Positions 53,506 to 62,130 are shown, counted from the stretch's first letter. The stretch: 64,000 nt of DNA from an uncultured Alphaproteobacteria bacterium (GCA_947646585.1 CANSHD010000001.1:439210-503209), one strand, 5' to 3'. The notes: a model not told the origin generated them from the sequence alone. Numbers and translations: made by a program.

Positions 53506-53563
53506 GTTTGCATATGGATTGCAATAAAGTCTATCATGTATTCGGAATGACAAGGAGAAAGAT

Positions 53564-53968
53564 ATGAATATAAAAACATTTGCAATTGGTGCGTGCGTGT
53601 TGGCATTGGCGGCATGTGGTGATTCTGGGCCGGACGCGGCGGCGTTGCGTGGGGCGAATTTTGTCTCGGACCAGCCGGGCGCGACAATAACACTGTCTTT
53701 TGCGCCGGACGAAATGAAGGTGAACGGCCGTGTCGTGAATCTGTATAACGGCGGATATTCTGTTGACGGCAACAAGATGCAGTTTGGCCAGATGGCGTCA
53801 ACCATGATGATGGGGCCGATGGACGCGATGCAGACCGAACAGGAGTATTTCCAGTTCCTGGACGCGGTCGAAACATATGATTTGTCGAACGGCCGTCTGG
53901 TCTTGCGTGATGCATCCGGCAAAGAAATGGTATTTAACCAGGTCGATGAATTGCCGTCCGACGAATAA
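53564..53968 (+). CDS. Hypothetical lipoprotein
   Basis: 134 aa, SD AAGGAGA. Lipobox LALAACGD with Cys about residue 19. Soluble domain containing FAPDEMKVNGRVVNLYNGGY resembles META/HslJ-like small heat-inducible lipoproteins, though only loosely. Unknown role in the envelope. Confidence 0.7.
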   Translation: MNIKTFAIGACVLALAACGDSGPDAAALRGANFVSDQPGATITLSFAPDEMKVNGRVVNLYNGGYSVDGNKMQFGQMASTMMMGPMDAMQTEQEYFQFLDAVETYDLSNGRLVLRDASGKEMVFNQVDELPSDE

Positions 53969-54015
53969 ACGCTTGACAATAAATAAAATGCCGATTATAA
54001 TCCGTCGGCAGTTTT

Positions 54016-54091
54016 GGCCCCATCGTCTAGAGGCCTAGGACACCGCCCTTTCAAGGCGAGAACACCAGTTCGAATCTGGTTGGGGCTGCCA
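54016..54091 (+). tRNA. tRNA-Glu(TTC), probable attachment site of island 2
   Basis: 76 nt with CCA. Acceptor GGCCCCA/TGGGGCT (one G-T pair), anticodon loop CTTTCAA with anticodon TTC. The serine recombinase gene on the other strand ends inside this tRNA. Hairpin CACCGTCC/GGGCGGTG plus T5 (54101-54126) follows. Confidence 0.95.
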
Positions 54092-55616
54092 GGAATGATT
54101 CACCGTCCGTTTGGGCGGTGTTTTTATTGAAAATCCGCGGCATTCGGGCCGTTCGAAATCCATTTTCAGCGTTCCATTGCGGTTTGTCCAAAAATAACAT
54201 GCGAACAAGCCGCTTTTTCTGGTGCAGGGTTCCGATTTTCCACAGAATTCCGGGGTGCTTAAAAAATTCGCGGCCGCGCGTCATGGCCGTTCGAAATGTT
54301 GCCGTGGCCGACAGTGGCGTATAGCCCCCGACGCGTGATTCCAGTTCGTTTTTCTGCCGGTTCATGTTTAATAATTGGCCCCTATATAATTCAACCAGCG
54401 CATTGTCGCCGGTTGTTGCGGCATCCGCCAGCAGGCCGGTAATTGACGCAATGCGTGTGTTTAGTTTTTCAATATCAGACCGGGCTTTTTGTATTTGAAC
54501 CTTTATATCCTGTTCCTTGGCGCAACAAACCCGGTTTAACACTTCAACGAACAGGTCAAGTATGCCGTCGTCCGCATCTGCACAGTCCAGACATTCTTGC
54601 AGGGCGTTTTCAATCAGGCCGCGCGGTATGGACTTTTTATTATAGGCACACTGTTTATTATAACAGCGATAGTATGGGTGCGGCTTGCCTTTATAGCCTT
54701 TTGCGTAATAACCGGTCATTGGGTGGCCGCAATGTTCACAGCATACCAGACCGGCCAGCGGAAAGTCTGCGGCATTGTTTGAACGTTTGGGGGCGCGTCC
54801 ACTGCGTTGCATGCGTGCCTGCACCGCTTGAAACAGTTCCACCGGTATCAATTTGTCCATATTCCATTCCTGGCGCGGGATTCCCCACTTTTCATATGCG
54901 AATATGCCCGTGTAAACCTCGTTCTTTAACATAGCGTCCACCTTTGTGTCGTTTAGTTTAACGCCATTAAACACCCCTGATTGTTGCAGGAATAACGTGA
55001 CTTCGTGCTTGGTTGCAAAGCGCCCGGCAGCATAACCGTCGAACGCTTCGTATACGACACTGGCCCGTGGTTCGTCCCGCACCAAAATTATGCGTTTTTC
55101 TGCATTTTGGACGCGTTTTAGCCCCAAAGGCGGGTTGAACTGATAATAACCCAGCGTCGACAGTGCTTTCATGCTGCCCGTTGTTTTTTCTGACAATTCG
55201 TCACTGAATAATTGTGCCCGCAAAACGTCAAAACCACGCGCGAAACGCCCCATAGCGTTATTTTCTGATTTTCCACCGACAACGGTCAGCAATTCAATTT
55301 CATGTTTGATAATAATCTTTTCAAAGTCTGTATAAACGCTCATGTTGCGTGCCAAACGCGACATGTCATAGAACATAACGCGGATGCGCTTGTTCTTGTG
55401 TTCACGTTCTATGTATTCCTTTATTTGCTGTAAGCCGGGGCGGTCTTCGCCGCGTCCGGACACGCCGTCTTCGTAAAAGAACTTGTCTATGACAAAGCCA
55501 TTGTGTTTGGCATACAGAATGCAGGCCTGTTTCTGGGACGTAATATTTTCATTCTTGGCCTGTTTGTCGGATGACACGCGGCACAGGCACAATGTCTCAA
55601 CGGGTTTATTTTTCAT
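54051..55616 (-). CDS. Large serine recombinase
   Basis: 521 aa. Resolvase domain with the nucleophile in CRVSSDKQAKNENITSQKQA and VMFYDMSRLARNMSVY; recombinase domain; zinc ribbon CCEHCGHPMTGYY with CYNKQC; coiled coil about 365-425 (DIEKLNTRIASITGLLADAA). SD AAAAGGAG. The final 14 codons lie antisense in tRNA-Glu, ending APTRFELVFSP, a typical sign of an integrase gene abutting its target. Confidence 0.93.
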   Translation of the reverse strand: MKNKPVETLCLCRVSSDKQAKNENITSQKQACILYAKHNGFVIDKFFYEDGVSGRGEDRPGLQQIKEYIEREHKNKRIRVMFYDMSRLARNMSVYTDFEKIIIKHEIELLTVVGGKSENNAMGRFARGFDVLRAQLFSDELSEKTTGSMKALSTLGYYQFNPPLGLKRVQNAEKRIILVRDEPRASVVYEAFDGYAAGRFATKHEVTLFLQQSGVFNGVKLNDTKVDAMLKNEVYTGIFAYEKWGIPRQEWNMDKLIPVELFQAVQARMQRSGRAPKRSNNAADFPLAGLVCCEHCGHPMTGYYAKGYKGKPHPYYRCYNKQCAYNKKSIPRGLIENALQECLDCADADDGILDLFVEVLNRVCCAKEQDIKVQIQKARSDIEKLNTRIASITGLLADAATTGDNALVELYRGQLLNMNRQKNELESRVGGYTPLSATATFRTAMTRGREFFKHPGILWKIGTLHQKKRLVRMLFLDKPQWNAENGFRTARMPRIFNKNTAQTDGESFLAAPTRFELVFSP

Positions 55617-55670
55617 ATTTTGCTCCTTTTATTTACTTGCCCCGGACATAGGACAGCGCCCGGGGATTGT

Positions 55671-55793
55671 TTATTTATTCAACAGCGTCCATGCAAACTC
55701 TTCCATAAGGGCCAGCATTTCCGACAACTGTTCGTCTGTAAAGGTTTCGTCCTTTATAAACTTTCTTGCCTGGGCAACTGATAAGACCGCCAT
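55671..55793 (-). CDS. Possible 40-aa protein
   Basis: Reads MAVLSVAQARKFIKDETFTD then EQLSEMLALMEEF and ends LLNK. Acidic helical C-terminus; similar small ORFs often precede serine recombinases on mobile elements. No family recognised. It is 54 bp upstream of the recombinase start region. Confidence 0.5.
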   Translation of the reverse strand: MAVLSVAQARKFIKDETFTDEQLSEMLALMEEFAWTLLNK

Positions 55794-55927
55794 AGCAACA
55801 CCTTTTCGGTTGCGTTTTGGCTCTGGCTTATCCAGTCACTAAAACAAGATTTGTTAATTGCACCATGGGCGGTGCCGGCGTATCCGGTCACCACCCACAG
55901 CAGATTCAATATTTGCCAGCTATTCAT
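55754..55927 (-). CDS. Possible 57-aa protein overlapping two neighbours
   Basis: Starts MNSWQILNLLWVVTGYAGTA; ATG overlaps the stop of the 258-aa gene (ATGAATAG) and its end overlaps the 40-aa ORF by 40 bases. Translational coupling is possible; it could equally be a chance frame. Confidence 0.3.
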   Translation of the reverse strand: MNSWQILNLLWVVTGYAGTAHGAINKSCFSDWISQSQNATEKVLLWRSYQLPRQESL

Positions 55928-56696
55928 TCAGCGGCTCCACAGTTGTCACAGTGTCAGACACCACGCGACCGGCTGCATATTTGATTATGCGTTCGCCGTA
56001 TTGTGGGTTTGCGCCACCATTTGAAACGGTCTTGATGCGATTGTGTTCACGGTCAAAGCTTAGCCGTTTAGTTGCAGAATCCAATAGTCGCTGTGCAATT
56101 TGCGCTGGTAGTTCTGAAAATTCCGTTTCATGCATCAGTTTTGTTTTGTGGATAAAACTGCAATCATACAACACGCGCCCCATGTTTAAGACAATGTGCA
56201 AATATGTGGGTATTTCAGGACCGGTCAGCACCAGTGGCACATCTGCCGCACGGCATAATGTTATTCTATTTTCGCCGTCAATCACCAGATATGGGGCATT
56301 GTGTAATGTCCGGTCATTATGGTATTCTTGTCGGCATAACAGCACCGCAAACCCCAGCACAGATAGTTCTTCGTACATGGGCAGATTTAATCCATCCCGT
56401 ATTTGACGCAGGGCATTCATAGACAACCCGCGTTTTTTAAGCACAGTTAAAACGGTTGCCATAGCAACATCCAGCGCAGACCATGGCTGCCCCGGCTGTA
56501 CATTTAACAGACCCGCATTGGCCCAGTGTTGCAGTTTACGCATGCACTGGTCGTCCATGCCGCATGCCAGTTCTTGGTTTGGCGCGTTCAATTCGCGCAT
56601 TGTGTCGGTCATAACACCGGCGGCAAATGCGTCAAACTGTGCGTGTGTTTCCGCACTGATTTTTTCAACGTTTATGTATTTTTTATTCCCTGTCAT
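55920..56696 (-). CDS. Hypothetical protein, candidate initiator or regulator of island 2
   Basis: 258 aa, SD AAAAAGGA. Soluble; WANAGLLNVQPGQPWSALDV and VLTVLKKRGLSMNALRQIRD look like a helix-turn-helix/MerR-like N-terminal part. No family I can name. An array of about eight GAATCATAAA-type repeats lies upstream, as seen with plasmid replication initiators that bind iterons. Function inferred only from that layout. Confidence 0.6.
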   Translation of the reverse strand: MTGNKKYINVEKISAETHAQFDAFAAGVMTDTMRELNAPNQELACGMDDQCMRKLQHWANAGLLNVQPGQPWSALDVAMATVLTVLKKRGLSMNALRQIRDGLNLPMYEELSVLGFAVLLCRQEYHNDRTLHNAPYLVIDGENRITLCRAADVPLVLTGPEIPTYLHIVLNMGRVLYDCSFIHKTKLMHETEFSELPAQIAQRLLDSATKRLSFDREHNRIKTVSNGGANPQYGERIIKYAAGRVVSDTVTTVEPLNE

Positions 56697-56769
56697 ATTA
56701 AATCCTTTTTGTTAAAGGGAACCAGCAACACTTGCCCGCCCAACACCATATTGGTCAGGATTGTTGCTC

Positions 56770-57140
56770 GACTATGAATCGTGAGTCAAGTCATCATTGA
56801 CACTCGTCACGACGGCAAGTCACGAAAAATAGTCATAAAAAAAGCCCCACGCGGGGGCTTGTCATAATTTGTCAGGAAAGATCGGACAGGAAAATGAATC
56901 GTAAAAATTGCACAAAAAAACACCGCAATCGCGGCAATCATAAATCTGAATCGTTAAATCCGAATCATAAACTTAAAACAAACAGGATAAAGTTCCCCCT
57001 TATATAACGTGTTGCACGAATCATAAAAGGTCAATCTTTGTGTTTGTCATAATTTACTCTGTTTGGTTTCAATCATCTTATACGAATCATAAAAATAATC
57101 CCTATAAAACGACAAAAAACCCAAAAAAGCGATTCGTATT
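56770..57140. repeat. Iteron-like array of (C)GAATCATAAA repeats
   Basis: Copies (exact or one or two changes): about 56774, 56895, 56934, 56947, 56961, 57017, 57070 and 57083, plus an inverted copy near 57130. A hairpin AAGCCCCCGC/GTGGGGCTTT (56841-56862) lies in between. The 570-bp gap 56697-57262 holds this and no convincing gene. Confidence 0.6.
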
Positions 57141-57262
57141 TGGGTTAAATTTAGCATAAAATATCCGGCATAAAATGTCAATAAAAAATTTTTATTGATT
57201 AAAAAACGGGTATTCTATAAACGCCTTGCGCCGGAATAATGTCCGTGGTAAAGTATAAAGTG

Positions 57263-57500
57263 AATCCAATGGGAATTGGGTTCGGGGCTGTCGAAAAGCC
57301 TTTACTTTCCGGTGCATAAAAATTGGGTCATCGCAATCCGATATTCCTGATGTTTATGCGTCGTTATTTATCCCTGACCTGTTATGGGTCGGGGGGCTGT
57401 TAGTTATAAAACACAGGCTTTTACCTGAAAGGCTGACAGAGTCATTGAAAGTATGATTTTTCGAACTCCCCGACCGCCATTCCGTTGGCGGTTTAATTAT
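57263..57500 (+). ncRNA. Leader RNA copy B (candidate riboswitch-like attenuator)
   Basis: 5' hairpin CCAAT/ATTGG; conserved GTTCGGGGCTGT and AAGCC; P1 ACTTTC (57304-57309) with GAAAGT (57447-57452); P2 GCATAAA/TTTATGC; P3 CCCTGACC (57372-57379) with GGTCGGGG (57387-57394); P4 CTGT/ACAG-type; CCCCGACC (57468-57475), perfectly complementary to the P3 3' arm; terminator ACCGCCA/TGGCGGT (57473-57492) with a weak T-rich tail. Its first 29 bases equal those of copy C on element 1. Confidence 0.78.
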
Positions 57501-57517
57501 TGTATACGGAACCTTAA

Positions 57518-57844
57518 ATGATAAAAATAACGCGTGAGTCAGCTTGGTGCGCAATGTTTATAGGTGTAAACGTCACCTTCAATCGGGCCCAAACACAAAA
57601 AATACGCAATGGCGAAAGTAAATATTTTGAAATATCCCCAAAACAGCAAAACGGTTTACTTCAAATTTCATGTGCTGGAATTCACGGAACCTACAATTTA
57701 ACCCATGTGCAGAACATTGAAGAAATCACATTCAAAATAACAGCTCGTGATGTTATTTGCACGGTGTTTTACAAAGATGGTGGGACAGAATATCTGCAAA
57801 ATCAAACGCCACCACCAATGACATTTGTTAGCTGGCGGTTTTAA
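57518..57844 (+). CDS. Small hypothetical protein, paralogue of 61130-61540
   Basis: 108 aa directly after leader B. Shares the order SAW..M, IRNGES, HVQNIEEITFKI and ICTVFYKDG with the 136-aa protein at 61130, but lacks its C-terminal membrane segment. No family recognised; gene order suggests both belong to the same island function. Confidence 0.55.
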   Translation: MIKITRESAWCAMFIGVNVTFNRAQTQKIRNGESKYFEISPKQQNGLLQISCAGIHGTYNLTHVQNIEEITFKITARDVICTVFYKDGGTEYLQNQTPPPMTFVSWRF

Positions 57845-57867
57845 CAATAACAAAAAAAGGAGCAAAA

Positions 57868-58464
57868 ATGAAAAAATCCGTTTTAATGTTGGCGACGGCT
57901 GCCGCACTTAGTGCATGCGGTGGCACAATGGGGGACAAGGTTGTAGCGCGCAGCGACGACCGTGGCTCGCGCCCGTCTTGGGCAAAAGAAGAAAAGCCCC
58001 TGACCCGCAAGGGCGGCGACCTGTACTTCCTGGGCCAGGCACGTATTCCGGCAGAAAAGGCAAATGTGTCCATGGGATACAGAATTGCGGAAAACAACGC
58101 AAAAAATTCGCTGGCCGGGGCAATAAATCAAAACCTGACCTATATGTTCCAAAATGCCGAAGAAGGCACCGCATACGATGCGACCCAGGTTCAGTTTGTT
58201 AGCACAGAATCAGCCAAGGCGGTTATGTCCAAGGCCGTGCCCAGTGACCACTATTGGGAAAAAGTTGTCAGCACAGTCAGTGCCGATGGCGACAAGGAAA
58301 TGTTTTATTCGGTGTTCGCCCGTGTAAAAATTAGCGAAGCCGATTTGAAAAAGGCGATTGACCGTACATTAAACAGCGCCAAGGGTATCTCTGAAGACCT
58401 GAAAAAGAAGGCCGCCCAACAGTGGGATTTAATGGTTGCCGAGCAGTATCAGATAACCGAATAA
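57868..58464 (+). CDS. LPP20-like lipoprotein
   Basis: 198 aa, SD AAAGGAG. Lipobox ALSACGG (Cys about 17). RPSWAKEEKPL, then DLYFLGQARIPAEKANVSMG resembles LPP20/FlgO-like lipoproteins that start with a P-x-W motif and have an alpha/beta fold. Probably secreted to the outer membrane or surface. 12 bp upstream of the PEGA-barrel gene. Confidence 0.7.
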   Translation: MKKSVLMLATAAALSACGGTMGDKVVARSDDRGSRPSWAKEEKPLTRKGGDLYFLGQARIPAEKANVSMGYRIAENNAKNSLAGAINQNLTYMFQNAEEGTAYDATQVQFVSTESAKAVMSKAVPSDHYWEKVVSTVSADGDKEMFYSVFARVKISEADLKKAIDRTLNSAKGISEDLKKKAAQQWDLMVAEQYQITE

Positions 58465-58476
58465 GGGGCGTGTGTT

Positions 58477-60360
58477 ATGAAATATTTTGCCGTTTCAATT
58501 CTGGGCATGTTTGCGTCATTTGGGGCGCTGGCCGCCGGTTGCGATTGGGCAACCGACACCCCGCCGGACGACGCAAAGTATAAGTATTTTGTTGCAAAAT
58601 CATATTCTGACACCAGCGCAAGCGACGCCGCAAACAAGGCGGAACGTGACATTGATTCACAGTTGGGACGTTTGTTCGGCGTGTCATTAGATGTCCAGTC
58701 TGCGTTTTATGCCGATGAAAGCACCAGCGCAGGTACAACAAGGTCTTATGAACGGTCCATTGGCACACTTGCCTTAAAAGGACTGGAACGGCAAAAAAGC
58801 GACGTGTCACGGAAATCCGGCGGCTGGGTCGGATGCGTGCAATACCGCTATTCACAAAGGGAATTTCAGCGTGAAAAAGAGCGCCTGTCTAAACTGCCAG
58901 TTGGCACACACAGCGCTAGTCCTTTTACAGAGGTTGCCGGTGACACAACATGCCGTGGCGCACCGGTAGAAATACGAACAGTCCCCGAAAAAGCGTTTGT
59001 GACACTGGATAACGGCAAATACCAAGGTTTTACACCAATAAAGTTCGGCAATGTTTGCACCGGCAAATACACCTTGGAAATAACTAAGGATAATTATGAA
59101 CCGGTGCAAGAGCAGTTGGTCGTTCCATCAAACGGCACGATAAACAAAACCTTGAAACGCGGCACAAAGCGTATAACGGTTCGCACAAGCCTGGGTAATT
59201 CACAAATTGAAATCAACGGCGTTGATTATGGAAAAGAGCCTGTGAAATTTAATGCGCCGCTTGGCATTGAACAAACAATTACCGCCACAAATGCGGAGGC
59301 CGTAAAAATTACCCGCAGTCGCGAATTTTCCAAGGATTCAGATAGCGAATATGTAATAAACATGGAAAAACTGCCAGGTCGGTTGGACTTTTCCGCGTTT
59401 AAGGTGCGAAACCCGGGCGTCCGCATAACCGTTGATGGCAAGGAAATAAAAGGCAACACAACGGGTGAATTGTCGCCGGACATAGAACATTTAGTAGAAT
59501 TATCAAAAAAAGATTTCGTAAGCAAATCAGAAAACATAACAGTAAAGGGCGGAGAAACTACTTATTATCCATCCGCACAACAAACATTTAGCAAGGATGA
59601 CAGCAATTGGGCGCGTGGTCTTCTTGGGATGACGGGATTGGCGTTTGTTGGCGGGGCCTATTCAAATTATGATTTTGGATTGACTGCCGGGCTTGAATTG
59701 GGGGCTAGAAAGCGCATGAATGATATGATTGGCATTCGTGGAGGAATTGGTGTGCAGTGGCTAAATATAGACGTAGGTTCAAGTAATTTGAAATACGATA
59801 TTTATAAGTATGAATTTCATCCGTTGTCAAGAAACCAAAGTTGTCCAGCGGGCCAACAATGCGAATACAGGGTCTTTTATCAACATACTGCGTCAGGAGG
59901 ATATAACGATTCCTACTATGGATATTTTTCAGACTCTGACGAGCCTATCGTGGCCTTAAAAACACAAAAGTTTGATTGGGAATATAACGAACCGTTTTTT
60001 GCGAATTTGGGATTTGTAATTGGCGATGATTGGTATATTTATGGGGCGGGTGCTATTGGTTTTATAAAGGGGACCTCTGCTTCCAAATCATTAAAATCCA
60101 CTCTAGTCAGATTTGGAGCCGGTATTCAATGGAATATACATAAATTCGGCGGCATAAGACTGCAATATCTTACAAGTGGGCACAAAATAGAGTTGCCATA
60201 TGAATTTGATGCGTCCACGTATTATGCCGGCACAGATTATCGTGAACACAATCAACCGGATTATGTTTGGTTGTATCGTGGTGAAACAAAAAATATTTCG
60301 GGGCAAAAGAACATAGATGCCATACAAAGCTTGTCTTTGTCATTTTTTGTTGGATTTTAA
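58477..60360 (+). CDS. PEGA-domain outer-membrane-like protein
   Basis: 627 aa. Signal peptide (1-20, ending GALAA). Residues about 25-125 resemble the LPP20-like fold of the previous protein. Three PEGA-like repeats follow (about 165-340: VTLDNGKYQGFTPIKFGNVC, then ITVRTSLGNSQIEINGVDYG, then VRITVDGKEIKG). The rest is aromatic-rich and beta-barrel-like, ending SLSLSFFVGF with terminal Phe. Likely surface protein made with the lipoprotein as a pair. Confidence 0.72.
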   Translation: MKYFAVSILGMFASFGALAAGCDWATDTPPDDAKYKYFVAKSYSDTSASDAANKAERDIDSQLGRLFGVSLDVQSAFYADESTSAGTTRSYERSIGTLALKGLERQKSDVSRKSGGWVGCVQYRYSQREFQREKERLSKLPVGTHSASPFTEVAGDTTCRGAPVEIRTVPEKAFVTLDNGKYQGFTPIKFGNVCTGKYTLEITKDNYEPVQEQLVVPSNGTINKTLKRGTKRITVRTSLGNSQIEINGVDYGKEPVKFNAPLGIEQTITATNAEAVKITRSREFSKDSDSEYVINMEKLPGRLDFSAFKVRNPGVRITVDGKEIKGNTTGELSPDIEHLVELSKKDFVSKSENITVKGGETTYYPSAQQTFSKDDSNWARGLLGMTGLAFVGGAYSNYDFGLTAGLELGARKRMNDMIGIRGGIGVQWLNIDVGSSNLKYDIYKYEFHPLSRNQSCPAGQQCEYRVFYQHTASGGYNDSYYGYFSDSDEPIVALKTQKFDWEYNEPFFANLGFVIGDDWYIYGAGAIGFIKGTSASKSLKSTLVRFGAGIQWNIHKFGGIRLQYLTSGHKIELPYEFDASTYYAGTDYREHNQPDYVWLYRGETKNISGQKNIDAIQSLSLSFFVGF

Positions 60361-60370
60361 GGTGAAAAAC

Positions 60371-60841
60371 ATGCCAACAGTTGATTTATTAAAAGCCTTG
60401 TTATTTGAATCTGTCGCAAAGTTATATGCCAACGATTATTACTTGATTGCGCGTGGCGGTATGGAAAATGCGTGCCAAACAAGGATTATGTATTATATGC
60501 AGGACATGCTGTATAATGACCCAAGGTTCGTTAGTTTGCAACATTACAACGTGGACTGCGAATACAACAAAAGCCAGCAAGGTGTGAAAGAATTACCGTG
60601 TTCTAATAGATATGTTCAAATTGACCTGGTGCTACATATTCGTAATACCGACGCCAATAACCTATTAGCGGCAGAATTTAAGCTGTCAGGTAATGATAAC
60701 AGCTATGACATTGAAAAATTAAAGAATTTAACAGACAGCAACCAACAACATCGATATCTTTTGGGGGTGGCTGTAGAACTTGCACAACAACAAGCGATGT
60801 ACACCTTTATTCAAAATGCTGAAATAGTGGCTAACAACTAA
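60371..60841 (+). CDS. PD-(D/E)xK nuclease-like protein
   Basis: 156 aa from ATG 60371 (SD AAGGTG), 10 bases after the barrel gene stop. YVQIDLVLHIRNTDANNLLA, then AEFKLSGNDN shows the D...ExK pattern of the nuclease superfamily; QQHRYLLGVAVELAQQQ is the usual following helix. Cytoplasmic. Island defence or DNA-processing role is possible. Confidence 0.6.
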   Translation: MPTVDLLKALLFESVAKLYANDYYLIARGGMENACQTRIMYYMQDMLYNDPRFVSLQHYNVDCEYNKSQQGVKELPCSNRYVQIDLVLHIRNTDANNLLAAEFKLSGNDNSYDIEKLKNLTDSNQQHRYLLGVAVELAQQQAMYTFIQNAEIVANN

Positions 60842-60853
60842 CAAGGACTAACA

Positions 60854-61060
60854 ATGAAACAACAAGAAAACGCAGAACAAAAACCAATAGCGGACGAATT
60901 AGCGACAACTAATAAATTACTAACAACGATTGTTGTACTGCTAGTAATTGGGCTGTTTGTAAACCTGCTGATATATTCCAGTGTTATAAACTTACCGACC
61001 TATATATACGACGGCTTCAATGCGATTTATACACGCATGGGGCAAATGCGTCTGTATTAA
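60854..61060 (+). CDS. Small single-span membrane protein
   Basis: 68 aa, SD AAGGACTAACA. One membrane segment (about 23-45, LTTIVVLLVIGLFVNLLIYS). In line with the nuclease-like gene. Unknown. Confidence 0.55.
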   Translation: MKQQENAEQKPIADELATTNKLLTTIVVLLVIGLFVNLLIYSSVINLPTYIYDGFNAIYTRMGQMRLY

Positions 61061-61073
61061 AGGTGACAAAAAC

Positions 61074-61115
61074 AACATAGTCTCTAACCCTCAGTACTCC
61101 CTATGTCGTTTTTAT
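61074..61115 (+). terminator. Candidate terminator
   Basis: ACATAG/CTATGT with a 20-base loop and a T5 run. Weak stem. Confidence 0.4.
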
Positions 61116-61129
61116 AAAAAGGAGATTGT

Positions 61130-61540
61130 ATGACCAAAAATAGAAATATAATGATTAAAAGAAAAAGTGCATGGACAGGCATGTTGTTGTCTATGCCAAT
61201 TGTTATTGATGACGTAATAAGTTTGAATCTTCGAAATGGTAAGTCTACAACAATTGAATTACCAAATGATAAATCAGAATGTGATATTCAGGTAAAAGAT
61301 CATACTTTTCATATAAAAAATATGCAAAATGTAAGAACAATTATATTAAAGTTTCAGATGGTTGGCATTTCTTGTTCAATAACATATCAAGACGGTCGCG
61401 AAGTTAATGTCCTTAATAAAAACCCTGGTGCATCTGTTAACAACACAATCTGGTTAGTATTATTAGCTTTTTTTGTATTATTGCCAATTCTAATCAATCT
61501 GTTGAGTTTGGTTGGAATGTTGTTATTTGAGGGACTGTAA
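61130..61540 (+). CDS. Single-span membrane protein, paralogue of 57518-57844
   Basis: 136 aa, SD AAGGAG. N-terminal 100 residues align with the 108-aa protein after leader B (SAWTGMLLSM, LRNGKS, MQNVRTIILKF, CSITYQDGRE). A C-terminal membrane segment follows (NTIWLVLLAFFVLLPILINL). Unknown role. Confidence 0.6.
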   Translation: MTKNRNIMIKRKSAWTGMLLSMPIVIDDVISLNLRNGKSTTIELPNDKSECDIQVKDHTFHIKNMQNVRTIILKFQMVGISCSITYQDGREVNVLNKNPGASVNNTIWLVLLAFFVLLPILINLLSLVGMLLFEGL

Positions 61541-61983
61541 AAAATACAAAAACAATAAACCAATTCTGCAACTGCGTGTGTATTAAACACGATTGCCGAC
61601 AGAATGCGACAAATGCCCGACGTCGCGCGTTTGGTTTTTTTTGTGTAAGGTTATAGCCTAAAAATTATTTCCGTGCGACGTCGGCCACGACAAGCGATTT
61701 GTCGGGCATCTCTGTCACCGCGTTCGGCTGTGGCGAACAAAAGCATCTATAAACAAATGGTTGCCCGTAGTATGCACCCATAGTGTGCTCCCTATGCATG
61801 GCATCAACCCAGCGCACTATGTCTATGTCCTATATCCCCCACCCCCATAGGTGTCGCGTTGAAATGAAGCCCACAAACGAAAAGAATGCTTTTTTTATTG
61901 CGACCGTCGCATGGCATGCTATTATAACCAGCGCAGTGTCATGTCCCCCTATATAATACAGTTATAATCCCACCAGGGATATA
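61541..61983. other. Gene-poor stretch at right end of island 2
   Basis: No convincing ORF. Two imperfect inverted blocks share ACAAATGCCCGACGTCGC (about 61609-61627) and its complement (about 61675-61715, including GCGACGTCGG and ATTTGTCGGGCAT), with a T8 run between. Could be a recombination-site or decayed leader; undecided. Confidence 0.35.
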
Positions 61984-62088
61984 TTATGTAAGGAATTCGG
62001 AACATTTTGCATGTGACGTGGATATGCCGGTATAAAGGGCAATGTCAGCGTCGGTCAGTATTTCCGCTATGTTTATAATTTCAGCCAT
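61984..62088 (-). CDS. Possible 34-aa protein
   Basis: MAEIINIAEILTDADIALYT, ending SHAKCSEFLT. Composition is protein-like and resembles the small acidic ORF at 55671, but there is no clear SD. May be a fragment. Confidence 0.3.
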   Translation of the reverse strand: MAEIINIAEILTDADIALYTGISTSHAKCSEFLT

Positions 62089-62130
62089 TATTTCATTCGC
62101 ATTTAATTCAATTTGGGCTGCCAAAATTTG

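Larger units (their letters stand above)
54051..62125. mobile_element. Island 2 next to tRNA-Glu (boundaries partly inferred)
   Basis: An AT-rich 8-kb block starting with a large serine recombinase that abuts the tRNA-Glu 3' end. It carries an iteron-like array, small ORFs, leader B, lipoprotein, PEGA-barrel and nuclease-like genes. A weak right boundary candidate is TTTGGGCTGCCA at 62112-62123, sharing 11 of 12 bases with the tRNA end TTGGGGCTGCCA. The left boundary is better supported than the right. Confidence 0.55.
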
